Assembly (NCBI RefSeq): GCF_038811545.1
Contig: NZ_CP133319.1
Span: 3,492,001 to 3,556,000 of the forward strand
Length of the DNA: 64,000 nucleotides
Origin: Rhodoligotrophos sp. CJ14
GTDB taxonomy: Bacteria > Pseudomonadota > Alphaproteobacteria > Rhizobiales > Im1
Direction: 5' to 3'
Of this stretch, positions 46,071 to 55,292 are shown one piece after another. Each line of letters begins with the position of its first letter. Position 1 is the first letter of the stretch. The position numbers and the translations under genes were made by a program. The notes under the pieces are model-generated. The model was not told the origin of the DNA. It saw only the letters and a list, made by a program, of their open reading frames with translations, and ran no database searches.

Positions 46071-47012
46071 CTACGATTTCGCGGGTTCATGGGTCTCGAT
46101 GCCGTCCACCGCCTCGCTACGAGGGCGAATGGCCTGTGACACCGTGGCCATTAGGCTGCGACTGCCTTTGCGCTTCTCCGTCTTGGCCAGCGCCTGGGTG
46201 ATCCGGTCAAGAATCATCGCGAGCAGGACGATGGCGATGCCGCCAACGGCCGCGCGGCCCACATCAAGCCGTCCGAGGCCTTGCAGCACGACCAGGCCCA
46301 GGCCCTCGGCGCCGATCATAGCGACAATCACCGACATGACCATGGCCATCAGCACGGTTTGGTTTAAACCGCCGAGAATGGTCGGCAATGCTAAAGGCAA
46401 TTGCACCTCCCAGAGCAGCTGCCGGTTGGTGGCACCGAATGCCCGGCCAGCTTCGACCATCTCGGAATTGACCATGCGAATGCCGAGATTGGTGAAGCGG
46501 ATGAGCGGCGGAATGGCCGCCACGATCACGGCGACCCCGCCCGGCACGGTACCCACCCCGAACAGCATGACGACCGGCACCAGATAGACGAAGCTTGGCG
46601 TGGTCTGCATCACGTCGAGGATCGGACGAATGATGCTCCATGCTTTGTCGCTGCGCGCGCAGAGAATGCCGACCGGCACGCCGATGATCACGCAGACCAC
46701 GATCGCCGTCGCGATCAGCGACAGGGTCGTCATGGCTTCCGACCACAGACCGATAAACGCGATCACGACCAGCGAGACGAGCGTGAACAGGCCCACCCCG
46801 CGCGAGGCCACGCGCCAGGCAAGCAGCGCGAAGGCAAGGATGAGGATAGGGAAGGGAATGGCATGCAGCGCGGAATCAATGCCGGACAGCAGCGTTTCCA
46901 CCGGCCATTTGATGGTCTGGAATAATGGCCGGAAATGCAGGGCCACCCAGCGGACGCCGATCTGGATCCACTGATCTAACGGGACGATGTAGAGGTCTTC
47001 AGGTTTCAACAT
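46071..47012 (-). CDS. proW: Glycine betaine/proline ABC transporter permease ProW
   Basis: A 313-aa inner-membrane permease. About six membrane helices and the permease loop 'EAGRAFGATNRQLLWEVQLPLALPTILGG' (EAA motif) that contacts ProV. 'TTPSFVYLVPVVMLFG' is a typical ProW segment. The N-terminal ~60 residues before the core are hydrophilic and characteristic of ProW. It overlaps the end of proV by 7 bases, so translation is coupled. Confidence 0.93.
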   Translation of the reverse strand: MLKPEDLYIVPLDQWIQIGVRWVALHFRPLFQTIKWPVETLLSGIDSALHAIPFPILILAFALLAWRVASRGVGLFTLVSLVVIAFIGLWSEAMTTLSLIATAIVVCVIIGVPVGILCARSDKAWSIIRPILDVMQTTPSFVYLVPVVMLFGVGTVPGGVAVIVAAIPPLIRFTNLGIRMVNSEMVEAGRAFGATNRQLLWEVQLPLALPTILGGLNQTVLMAMVMSVIVAMIGAEGLGLVVLQGLGRLDVGRAAVGGIAIVLLAMILDRITQALAKTEKRKGSRSLMATVSQAIRPRSEAVDGIETHEPAKS

Positions 47013-48211
47013 TGCTGCGCGGCCGGGTTGTTGCTCTGGGACGCTGTTGCCGCCGGGAGGCCGATGCGCGCAAGCACACGGACCGGGTCCACATGGCCAA
47101 GGAAGCGGCCCTCATCATCGATGACGGCCACCGGTTTATTGCCACCGAAGAGGCTGGCCACTTCGGCAAGCTTGGTATTGCGTCGGACTGTTCCGTAATT
47201 CTGGGAAATGATCGTGTTGAGCGCCGCGCCTTGACGGGCCTGGGGCAGCGCGTCGGCGGGAACCACCCCCACGGGGCGGCCTGTCCCGTCCACGACGAAG
47301 GCCGGACCGCCAGCGACCGCCGGGATTTCCGTAGTATTGCTGCCATTGAGCACGATCGCCGGCGTTTCCACCATCACAGACCCGGCATCGAACAGCCGCG
47401 CCCGGTCGACGTCGCGTGTGAAGGCGGCCACATAGTCATTATTCGGATGGAGCACGATGTCCTGGGGCGAGCCCTCGCGCACCACCGCGCCATCCGCCAT
47501 GATCGCGATCCGCGTACCAAGCTTCAGGGCTTCTTGGAAATCATGGGTGATGAACAGGATCGTCTTCTTGAGCACCCGTTGCAGGCGCAAAAGCTCATCC
47601 TGCATTTCGCTGCGGATGAGAGGATCGAGCGCGCTGAACGCCTCGTCCATGATCAGCACATCCGCATCTGTCGCGAGCGCCCGCGCAAGGCCGACACGCT
47701 GGCGCATGCCGCCGCTGAGGGCGTCGGGACGGTGATGGGCCCAAGACGCAAGCCCGACGACCGTCAGCACCTCTTCCGCCTTTTTACGCCGCTCCTTCGC
47801 GCCAACGCCTCTGAGCTTCAGGCCGAATTCGACATTTTCGATCACGCTTTTGTTGGGCAGCAGCGCGAAATGCTGGAAAACCATCGAAATTCGGGTGCGG
47901 CGCAGCTCCCGCAGCCTGTCCTCGCTGGCACCGACGATGTCTTCACCATCGATCAGGATGCGGCCGCTAGTGGGCTCGATCAGCCGGTTGATGCATCGGG
48001 CCAGCGTGGACTTGCCCGAACCGGAGAGACCCATCACCATATAGATCGCGCCAGCGGGAACCGACAGCGAGACGTCATTCAGACCGACCACCTGTTCGGT
48101 CTTGGCCAGGACGCTCTCCTTGCCTTCGCCTGCAAGAAGCATGTCGAGCGCCTGTTTCGGCTGGTCGCCGAAGATCTTATAAAGATGTTCGATCGTGATC
48201 CGGTCTGTCAC
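47006..48211 (-). CDS. proV: Glycine betaine/proline ABC transporter ATPase ProV
   Basis: A 401-aa ABC ATPase. Walker A GLSGSGKST, signature 'LSGGMRQRVGLARAL', Walker B 'DVLIMDEAFSALDP' and the switch His ('FITHDFQE') are all present. The C-terminal ~120 residues form a tandem CBS module ('VVPADALPQARQGAALNTIISQ', 'VAVIDDEGRFLGHV'), which in this family senses ionic strength and gates transport. First gene of the operon; the promoter lies in the ~200 bases shared with the divergent isochorismatase-like gene. Confidence 0.95.
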   Translation of the reverse strand: MTDRITIEHLYKIFGDQPKQALDMLLAGEGKESVLAKTEQVVGLNDVSLSVPAGAIYMVMGLSGSGKSTLARCINRLIEPTSGRILIDGEDIVGASEDRLRELRRTRISMVFQHFALLPNKSVIENVEFGLKLRGVGAKERRKKAEEVLTVVGLASWAHHRPDALSGGMRQRVGLARALATDADVLIMDEAFSALDPLIRSEMQDELLRLQRVLKKTILFITHDFQEALKLGTRIAIMADGAVVREGSPQDIVLHPNNDYVAAFTRDVDRARLFDAGSVMVETPAIVLNGSNTTEIPAVAGGPAFVVDGTGRPVGVVPADALPQARQGAALNTIISQNYGTVRRNTKLAEVASLFGGNKPVAVIDDEGRFLGHVDPVRVLARIGLPAATASQSNNPAAQQC

Positions 48212-48410
48212 GCTCGCCTCTGGTTTTTCAAGATTGGGATCAGTCCCATACAGGGATCAATTGCTGCGTATTGGTGAAGGATTTTGCTAAACCGTCTTCC
48301 GGCGTTGCCTAGGAGACGAACCGATGCGCACTCCTACGAAGGATAGCATGAGTAACCTAGGTGTGGTGTAGCATACATGGTGATGTGATCCTATCCGGAA
48401 AGAGAATTCC

Positions 48411-49022
48411 TTGAATCCGCTGAAAGACCCGGCTCTTCTCGTCATTGATATGCAGAATGACTTCGTCAGGCGCGGCGCACCTTTCGAAGTGCCGGAAGCC
48501 CGTGAGACCATTCCGATCATTGGGCAGCTGATTACACATTTCCGCGACCGGAGCCGCCCGGTGATCTATACGCGCTATGTGGCGCATCCGCTGTATCTGC
48601 CCCTGAAGCGTAAGCTGCCCTGGATTGCGGCGCTGGAGCCGCCGGTCAATGCCTGTGTGCCTGGCTTCGAGCGCGCCTATGCCGATGTCGACGGGGCCAG
48701 AGACGGCGCTGATATTATTGACGAGCTGCGGCCTCAACCCGGCGAATTGGTGATCGACAAGATCTATTTCAGCGCGTTTCACAACACAGATCTCGACCGG
48801 GAGCTCACCGCACGCGCCGTGGGAAGCGTGGTCGTCACCGGTACGGTTGCGGAGATGTGCGTCGAGGACACGGCCCGGCATGCGGTTCACTTCGGTTTGC
48901 CCACGGTGTTGGTCTCTGACGCGGTATCGTCCAGCAATCCCGAGGGTAAGCGGGCGGCTCTGGAGGGCTTCGCCCGCAACTACGGTTGGGTGATGTCGGC
49001 CAGCGAGATCATTGCCGGCTGA
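48411..49022 (+). CDS. Isochorismatase-family cysteine hydrolase
   Basis: A 203-aa hydrolase. The catalytic triad of the family is visible: Asp in 'LLVIDMQNDF' (Asp13), Lys in 'VIDKIYFSAFHNT', and Cys in 'VTGTVAEMCVEDTARHA'; the cis-peptide 'G-T-V' precedes the Cys. Relatives hydrolyse isochorismate, N-carbamoylsarcosine, nicotinamide or maleamate. TTG 48411 is the start (GGAAAGAG upstream). Its proximity to a monooxygenase cluster on the opposite strand suggests an amide-hydrolysing catabolic step, but the exact substrate cannot be read. Confidence 0.88.
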   Translation: MNPLKDPALLVIDMQNDFVRRGAPFEVPEARETIPIIGQLITHFRDRSRPVIYTRYVAHPLYLPLKRKLPWIAALEPPVNACVPGFERAYADVDGARDGADIIDELRPQPGELVIDKIYFSAFHNTDLDRELTARAVGSVVVTGTVAEMCVEDTARHAVHFGLPTVLVSDAVSSSNPEGKRAALEGFARNYGWVMSASEIIAG

Positions 49023-49025
49023 ACC

Positions 49026-49415
49026 TCATCCCGCCTTTTCAGCCTCCATCTCGGCCCGCACGGTCTTGGCGATGCGGAAGCATTCCACGCCGGCCGGAAC
49101 ACCACAATAAACGGCGATCTGGATCAGGATTGCGCGCAGCTCCTCATCAGTGAGCCCATTGCGGATTGCGCCGCGGAAATGAACACCGAACTCATGCATC
49201 CGGCCCAGCGCGGCGAGCATACCGAGGTTGAGAATACTGCGCTGCTGAAGGCTTAGCGACTCGTCCGTCCAGCACTGTCCCCAGCAATATTCATTGAGCA
49301 CCTCCTGAAAAGGCGCTCCGAACGCGCCGGCATTTTTCAGCGCGTTGTCGACATAAGCGTCGCCGAGCACCTTGCGGCGGACCGCTTCCCCCTTCTTCTG
49401 CAATTCCTTGTCCAT
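49026..49415 (-). CDS. Carboxymuconolactone decarboxylase-family protein
   Basis: A 129-aa CMD-fold protein resembling PcaC: 'RSILNLGMLAALGRMHEFGVHFRGAIRNGLTDEELRAIL' and 'YCGVPAGVECFRIA'. The segment 'EYCWGQCWTDESL' has two extra cysteines near where PcaC has 'WGEVW'. I chose ATG 49415 (GGGAGATG upstream) over the frame start at 49535. Convergent with the isochorismatase-like gene, and just downstream of the luciferase-like gene on the same strand, so probably part of the same pathway. Confidence 0.82.
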   Translation of the reverse strand: MDKELQKKGEAVRRKVLGDAYVDNALKNAGAFGAPFQEVLNEYCWGQCWTDESLSLQQRSILNLGMLAALGRMHEFGVHFRGAIRNGLTDEELRAILIQIAVYCGVPAGVECFRIAKTVRAEMEAEKAG

Positions 49416-49556
49416 AACATCTCCCTTGGCTTCAACATGGCGGCACGGCAGGTGTGGCTGCTGGCAATGGTCGGCTCTTGACCCAACGACCAATAGCAGA
49501 GAAGCGCGGGGTCCCCCACCCGCGCTTCGCCGCACACCAGCGCCTTAGTCTGGACT

Positions 49557-50660
49557 TCAGTCTGCGAGAGCAGTTTGTTTGGCACGCGCCTTCGCGGCTT
49601 CCCGCTCGCGCTCCGTCTCCCTTTCCGCGAATACGGGCAGAACCTCGCGGATGAACAGCTCCAGCGTCTTCTTCTGCATGGCGAAGGGATTGTTGAAGGA
49701 GATGCCGAGGCAGACCTCATCGACGCCGGCCGCCTCATAGGCATACAGCTTCTCGATCACCTCATCGGGCGTGCCGAACAGCATGGCCTCACGGACCGCG
49801 TGCGGATCGTAATTCTGGCGATTGTTCACGTTGTCGTAGGACACTCGCTCCGGAAAGCCATTCTCGACCGTGCCGATATTCTGGAACAGGTTCTCGAACG
49901 CGCGACCATAATCGATCGACATCTTCACCGGAGTTTCCCAATCCTCCGACCGCTCGTAAACGCAGGCCCGGCGCAGCATCATGAACTTGGGCCGCGGCAC
50001 TTGCGGATTGTCGGCGCAGGCTTTGCGGAACTTGTTCCCGAGATTGGCGACTTCCGCCATGGGGGAGGAGAGGGGGGTCGCCATGATATTCGCGCCCACC
50101 TTGAAGGCCCAGTCATAGGTCTGCGGATCGCGCGCCGCCACCCAGATCGGCGGATGCGGCTGCTGCAACGGCTTGGGCACCGAGGTTGCCGTGGGGAATT
50201 TCCAATACTCACCGTCATGGGCATAGTCGCCCTGCCACAGCTTCAGCACAGCCGGCACCAGCTCACGCAGATAGGCGCCGCCCAGCTGCTGCGGGATCCC
50301 TCCAGCCATGCGGTCGAACTCATACTGGTAAGCGCCGCGCGCAATGCCAAGCTCGAGCCGGCCATCGATCAGGTGATCGCAGAGAGCGGCTTCACCCGCC
50401 AGCCGGATCGGATCCCAATAGGGCGCGACGATCGTCGCTGTGCCGAGCCGCACCCGCTCCGTATGAGCCCCCCACCAGGTGAGGATCGAGAACGGCCCTG
50501 GCGCAATGGTGAATTCGATCGTGTGATGTTCCGGCGTCCACACGGTGACGAAGCCCCCTTCGTCCGCCATGCGCACCAGGGTCAAAACCTCGTTCTTGAT
50601 CTGGGTCAGGTCCTCGGAGGGGCTGAACCGTTCCATGTGGAGTGAGAGCGAGAACTTCAT
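49557..50660 (-). CDS. Luciferase-like (LLM class) flavin-dependent monooxygenase
   Basis: A 367-aa TIM-barrel flavin-dependent oxygenase. Family blocks: 'FVTVWTPEHHTIEF', 'LRLGTATIVAPYWDPIRLAGEAALCDHLIDGRLELGIARG', 'HPPIWVAARDPQTYDWAF', 'MLFGTPDEVIEKLYAYE'. Such enzymes are two-component and use reduced FMN from a separate reductase; the flavin reductase gene two positions upstream supplies this. Substrates in the class include alkanesulfonates, pyridines and other heterocycles. Probably co-transcribed with the aldehyde dehydrogenase (33-base gap). Confidence 0.9.
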   Translation of the reverse strand: MKFSLSLHMERFSPSEDLTQIKNEVLTLVRMADEGGFVTVWTPEHHTIEFTIAPGPFSILTWWGAHTERVRLGTATIVAPYWDPIRLAGEAALCDHLIDGRLELGIARGAYQYEFDRMAGGIPQQLGGAYLRELVPAVLKLWQGDYAHDGEYWKFPTATSVPKPLQQPHPPIWVAARDPQTYDWAFKVGANIMATPLSSPMAEVANLGNKFRKACADNPQVPRPKFMMLRRACVYERSEDWETPVKMSIDYGRAFENLFQNIGTVENGFPERVSYDNVNNRQNYDPHAVREAMLFGTPDEVIEKLYAYEAAGVDEVCLGISFNNPFAMQKKTLELFIREVLPVFAERETEREREAAKARAKQTALAD

Positions 50661-50693
50661 GGATTCATCTCTTTCCTTGAGAAGATCGGGGCC

Positions 50694-52205
50694 TTAGCGC
50701 AGGCGAATGACGAAAGGATCCTGAGTGGCACCGGAATGGTCGATCACCACGTTCTTGAGCCGTGAGAACTCCCGCATGACCTCGAAGCCGCCACGCTTGC
50801 CATAGCCGCTTTCCTTGAAGCCGCCGGAGGGCGACATATACGCGGCGGAGCGATAGGTGTTGATCCACACCGTGCCGGCATCGACATTGCGGGCAAACCG
50901 CATTGCCCTGTCGATGTTCTGGGTCCAGATCCCCGCCGCAAGTCCATAATGAGTGTCATTGGCAAGCCGGATGAGCTCGTCCTCGTCGCGGAACGGCATC
51001 ACGCCGACCACGGGACCGAAGATCTCGTCCCGCATGAAGCGCATCTCGTTCTTCGCATCGACCAGAACGGTTGGCTCGAAATACCACCCGCGGACGAGCG
51101 CCTCATCCTGGGGCCGCCGGCCACCCGCGGCGATCTTGGCGCCGTCCGCGACGCCATAGCTCACATAGGTTTCGACCTTCTCGAGCTGGGCCGCCAAAGC
51201 CAGTGGACCAAGCTCGGTGGCCTCATCCGCAGGGTGGCCGATCCGCACCCGTTTGGCGCGATCCGCCAGCCGTTCGATGAAATCCCTATAGACACGAGCC
51301 TCGACGAAACAGCGTGACCCCGCGATGCAGGTTTGCCCGCCGGCCGCGAACACGCCCGCGACCACGCCATTCACGGCCCGATCCAGATCGACGTCATCGA
51401 ACACGACATGGGGCGACTTGCCGCCGAGTTCCATCTGGCACGGCACCAGATTGCCAGCCGCATTGGTTGCAATCCGGCGTCCGGTCGCTGTGCTGCCGGT
51501 GAACACGATCTTGGCAATGCCGGGATGCCGGGTGAGGGCCTCTCCCGCGGTCTTGCCATGGCCGGTCACCACATTCACCACACCGTCTGGAAAGCCCGCT
51601 TCCTGGATCAGCTCCGCAAGGGCGAGCGTCGAGGCGGATGTGTGCTCGGAGGGCTTGATCACCACCGTATTGCCGATGGCGAGACATGGCGCCAACGTGC
51701 CGGTGAGCAGCATCAGCGGCGAATTCCAGGGCGTGATCATGCCGATGACACCGAGCGGCTCCCGCAGGGTGAAGTTCAGCATATCGAGCTTGTTGACGGG
51801 GATGGTCTCGCCTTGCAGCTTGTCCGCCATTCCCGCGAAATAGTGATAGGTGTCGGGCATGGCCCCGAGCTGCGCCTGCATCTCCCGCAGGAGCTTGCCA
51901 TTGTCGCGCATTTCGATGCGGGCGAGCGTGTCGGCGTCTCGCGCCACCAGCTCGGCGAGCCTGCGCACCAGCTTGCCGCGGGCGCTCTGGGTCATGCGCC
52001 GCCAGGCCGGGTCTACAAGCGCGGCTTGTGCCGCCTGAACGGCCGCGTCCACATCGGCCGCATCCCCGTCCGCCGCCTCGTACCAGGGTTGGCCCGTCGT
52101 GGGATCAAAGCTTTGAAGATACTGCCCCGAGCGGGGAGCGGTGCGCTTCCCGTTGATGAAATGATTGAGCCGAGCTCCCTCGATCATACGCTCTGTCAGG
52201 GTCAT
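50694..52205 (-). CDS. NAD(P)-dependent aldehyde dehydrogenase
   Basis: A 503-aa ALDH. The cofactor pocket 'MITPWNSPLMLLTGTLAPCLAIGNTVVIKPSEHT', the catalytic Glu in 'QMELGGKSPHVVFDD', and the catalytic Cys in 'GGQTCIAGSRCFV' are intact; 'EIFGPVVGVMPF' and 'GGFKESGYGKRGG' follow. It most resembles betaine/aromatic- or semialdehyde-type dehydrogenases. In context it probably oxidises the aldehyde released by the luciferase-like oxygenase. It is 2 bases from the flavin reductase gene, so the two are tightly coupled. Confidence 0.92.
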   Translation of the reverse strand: MTLTERMIEGARLNHFINGKRTAPRSGQYLQSFDPTTGQPWYEAADGDAADVDAAVQAAQAALVDPAWRRMTQSARGKLVRRLAELVARDADTLARIEMRDNGKLLREMQAQLGAMPDTYHYFAGMADKLQGETIPVNKLDMLNFTLREPLGVIGMITPWNSPLMLLTGTLAPCLAIGNTVVIKPSEHTSASTLALAELIQEAGFPDGVVNVVTGHGKTAGEALTRHPGIAKIVFTGSTATGRRIATNAAGNLVPCQMELGGKSPHVVFDDVDLDRAVNGVVAGVFAAGGQTCIAGSRCFVEARVYRDFIERLADRAKRVRIGHPADEATELGPLALAAQLEKVETYVSYGVADGAKIAAGGRRPQDEALVRGWYFEPTVLVDAKNEMRFMRDEIFGPVVGVMPFRDEDELIRLANDTHYGLAAGIWTQNIDRAMRFARNVDAGTVWINTYRSAAYMSPSGGFKESGYGKRGGFEVMREFSRLKNVVIDHSGATQDPFVIRLR

Positions 52206-52207
52206 AT

Positions 52208-53245
52208 TCAGCGTGCTTCCCCGTTCTCGCTATTGAGCTGCTCGGCCAAAAAATCGGGTGCCCGCCATGGCTTCGAGGCTCCGTCGATCATCGCGAGGCG
52301 GCCGCCATCGGTCGAATCGATATAGACGCTGAACCGCGAGTCCCGCCGCTCGGCGAGATAGCGCCGCAGCATGCCGCGAAGCTCTTTGAGCGGAAGCCCG
52401 TCCCAGGGCAGTTCCACCGGCGCGAAGAAGCGATAGCCCCGCGGCAATGTATTCTCGAGCGCAGAACCATCCGCGAGACGGGCACGATAGATGATGTAGC
52501 CAGGCTCGGGATCGGCCACGTCGAATACGGAATAGAGGAAGGTCTCTTCCGGCCGCAGCGCCACGATCGTGTGATCATCGAGCTGCAGGGCGGCGCCGGC
52601 GCGACGATGGCGCGAAACCGGCAATGCCCAGCGGTTCTCACCGTCTTCCCGCAACAGGATCTTGCCATCATGCTCGATGAGATACCCGACCAGCATCGTG
52701 TGCGAGGGCGAAACCCCCTGGCGAAGCGTCGGATCAACCGACATGTAGCGCCCGCTATAGAAGCCGAGCGGCATGGCCGGCTTCGTCTCGAAGGCATGCA
52801 CATGGCCGATGAGGATCATGTGATCGCCCGCATCGATCCGCTCATGCACGCTGCAGTCGAACCAGGTCAGGCAATCCTTGAGAATGGGCGCACCCGTATG
52901 CGCCTTGCCATGACCGATCCCGGCAAACTTGTCTGCTACCTTGGACGCAAAAAGGGACGAGACGTCCTTCTGCCCCTCATGCAGCAGATTGACCCCGAAC
53001 ACCGAGGCGGAGCGGAAAGCCGGATAGCTCGAGGCGCTCTTGCCGACGCAGACGAGGAGCAGCGGCGGATCGAGCGAAACCGACGTGAATGAATTCGCGG
53101 TCATCCCGCGCGGCAGGCCATCTTCGCCCCATGTGGTGATGATCGTAATCCCGGTCACATAGGAGCCGAAGGCTCGGCGCAGCTCGCGCGGATCGAGCAC
53201 AGTTTCGGTGTGATGTGCAGCTGCGGACGTCAATTGCCTCTCCAT
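52208..53245 (-). CDS. Flavin reductase fused to a degenerate Nudix-like domain
   Basis: A 345-aa protein. Residues ~18-180 are an FMN-dependent flavin reductase domain ('LRRAFGSYVTGITIITTWGEDG', 'GMTANSFTSVSLDPPLLLVCVGK', 'GDHMILIGHVHAFE'), the expected partner for the LLM oxygenase. Residues ~190-330 ('LVGYLIEHDGKILLRED', 'RWALPVSRHRRAG') look like a Nudix fold, but the GX5EX7REUXEEXGU box is not recognisable, so hydrolysis is doubtful. The fusion is longer than normal reductases (~170 aa). It may be a sensory or binding domain. Confidence 0.82.
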   Translation of the reverse strand: MERQLTSAAAHHTETVLDPRELRRAFGSYVTGITIITTWGEDGLPRGMTANSFTSVSLDPPLLLVCVGKSASSYPAFRSASVFGVNLLHEGQKDVSSLFASKVADKFAGIGHGKAHTGAPILKDCLTWFDCSVHERIDAGDHMILIGHVHAFETKPAMPLGFYSGRYMSVDPTLRQGVSPSHTMLVGYLIEHDGKILLREDGENRWALPVSRHRRAGAALQLDDHTIVALRPEETFLYSVFDVADPEPGYIIYRARLADGSALENTLPRGYRFFAPVELPWDGLPLKELRGMLRRYLAERRDSRFSVYIDSTDGGRLAMIDGASKPWRAPDFLAEQLNSENGEAR

Positions 53246-53349
53246 CGCTTAAGAGGAGGCTAGACTGTCGCTGGGCTATCTTCTTCCATCACTCGCGAGG
53301 AAACAAGCGCGATCCCTGTCCTATGTGACAGAGCATAAGCGCTGCACGG

Positions 53350-55227
53350 TTAGTCATTCGGCTCGTCGGCAAGGCTCGCATGCAGCCGGATCGCGAGCTC
53401 GAGCGTGAACCGGCGTTCTGGCGTGTCCATCTCGACCCCGAACAGCTCGTGAAGCCGCGCAAGCCTGTAGCGGAGGGTGGTGACGTGCAGCCCCATCGCA
53501 TCTGCGCAAGCTTGGTTCCGGCAGCCGTGATTGAGGAACTGCGTGAGCGTTTCGATATACGCGGTCCCGTGCTTCTGATCATGCGCCAGGATCGGGCCAA
53601 TCGTGCTGGCGATGAAGGCGCGGATCTCCTGCGCATCGGCCGCGGAGAGCAGCACGGGGAATGGGCCGAAATCCTTCGATGTCAGCGCGCCATGCCGGTT
53701 GAGGCGCCGCGCCAGCCTGATGAGCCGGATACACTCTTCCCAGGCCGCCGCATGGGTCTCGACGCCGCGGAACGGCTTGCTCATGACCACCGCCGGCGTC
53801 TCGTCGAGAATCCAGCGCGCCTCCTCGATGATCTTTCGCATGAGCGCCCGGCAGCGCTCTTCGGATTTGCTGTCGTCCCCCGGCACCCGGCACACGATCA
53901 CATGATCGAGCGCCGCAACGCTGGCCCCGGGATCCTGTTGTTTGGCAATTCGGGCGATCGAGCGGTGCAGCTCGAGTGAGGCAAGACCGCTGCCATCCTT
54001 GTCCGCGGCGGCTTCGACGGCGATCAGCCGTGCGGGCTCCGTGAGATCGATGCCCAAGCGCCGTGCCCGCGCGGTGATGTCGTCCGCATTGCGCCAGCGC
54101 GATTCGAAGATTTCCGCGAACAGGTCGCTCAGCCCCTGGGACTCGCTGCTGAACCGGATATGGCTGCGCATCATCTGCACGCTGAGTGCGAATTTCGCAC
54201 TATCGAGCAGCAGATGATCGAGATCGCTGAAATCCTCCATGCGCGGGAACACGAAGAGAGCCCCCACCATGTTGCCATCTACGATCAGAGGCTCGATCAT
54301 GGCCGAAAGCCTCACGGGCTTGTTTCCGAGCGTGACCGTGAGATCCGAGATCTCGCCCGGTCGGGTGCTCACGATATTGCGTGCGGCTTCGGTGAACTGC
54401 CGGCCCACATTGCCGTGCATCGCCGCCTGCCAAGCCGCATCATCGCACAGGTCCGCGCGCGGCGGCCGTTCCGCCACAACCAGATTCGCCGTCAGATCCA
54501 CCACGACGATCGGGTTCAGCAGCAGCTTGCCGATCACCGATGTGGCTGAGGTCACTGAGCCGTCCGACAGCACCCGCTGCATCAGCGAGGAATGGGCGCT
54601 CAGCGTGCTCTGCAGGCGCTCGGCGAAAGCCTGTTCTGCCTGCAGCCGCTTGGCCTTGTCGATGGCGATGGCCCCGAGATGCACAATGGTCTCGAGAAAG
54701 GCGAGCTCGTTCTCCGTAACATCCACCACTTGCATTGATTGCAGGGAAAGCACCATGGCGCGTCCCTGCTGGTCCTTGCAGTCCATGGGAATGACCAGCA
54801 CCGTGCGATAGCCCCGCTCTCGCGCCTCTTGCCGATAGCCTGGGAATTCTTCGGAGCTCTGCGCATCCGGGATGATCACCGGTGCGTTGCGCGTCAAGGC
54901 GATCAGCGCCGGGCTTGTGGTCAGCGTCCAGCGATCCTCGAGCGCATTTTCCAGCAGGTTGGGATCATGCCGGGCGATCACATGGACAAACCCGCTGCGC
55001 TGGTCCACGCTCATCACTCCGCCCATGGACCAATGGGCGTGATGGCACGCTGCATAGACCAAATGGCGGAAAATCGTATCGAGATCGCCACTCGAATTGA
55101 TAAGGCTCGCAACGTCCCGCAATGATCGAAACTGCGATCGATCGATCACGGCACTTGTAGCTGCTGCTGATCTCACTTCACTCACACGTTCTGGGGAAGC
55201 GGCGGGGCCAACGTTCCTCCGCATCAT
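53350..55227 (-). CDS. GAF-domain PucR/CdaR-type transcriptional regulator
   Basis: A 625-aa regulator. A GAF domain covers ~40-195 ('LDTIFRHLVYAACHHAHWSMGG'), then a second sensory region (~220-370), a GGDEF-like relic/PucR middle region, and a C-terminal HTH of the PucR family ('ACADAMGLHVTTLRYRLARLHELFG', residues ~575-600). PucR-type proteins activate catabolic genes for purines, heterocycles and similar compounds. It stands upstream of the flavin reductase/ALDH/LLM genes on the same strand and divergent from the DUF1185 gene, so it is their likely activator. Confidence 0.85.
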   Translation of the reverse strand: MMRRNVGPAASPERVSEVRSAAATSAVIDRSQFRSLRDVASLINSSGDLDTIFRHLVYAACHHAHWSMGGVMSVDQRSGFVHVIARHDPNLLENALEDRWTLTTSPALIALTRNAPVIIPDAQSSEEFPGYRQEARERGYRTVLVIPMDCKDQQGRAMVLSLQSMQVVDVTENELAFLETIVHLGAIAIDKAKRLQAEQAFAERLQSTLSAHSSLMQRVLSDGSVTSATSVIGKLLLNPIVVVDLTANLVVAERPPRADLCDDAAWQAAMHGNVGRQFTEAARNIVSTRPGEISDLTVTLGNKPVRLSAMIEPLIVDGNMVGALFVFPRMEDFSDLDHLLLDSAKFALSVQMMRSHIRFSSESQGLSDLFAEIFESRWRNADDITARARRLGIDLTEPARLIAVEAAADKDGSGLASLELHRSIARIAKQQDPGASVAALDHVIVCRVPGDDSKSEERCRALMRKIIEEARWILDETPAVVMSKPFRGVETHAAAWEECIRLIRLARRLNRHGALTSKDFGPFPVLLSAADAQEIRAFIASTIGPILAHDQKHGTAYIETLTQFLNHGCRNQACADAMGLHVTTLRYRLARLHELFGVEMDTPERRFTLELAIRLHASLADEPND

Positions 55228-55292
55228 AGGAAGAGTACAGCGGATTTCACCTGTAGCCTTCTCCCATTATTTTTACTCTCGCGCGAGACCTA

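Noticed and set aside
46925-48277. A 450-codon plus-strand frame opposite proV
   Set aside because: It is antisense to the clearly identified proV, and its translation has no family resemblance.
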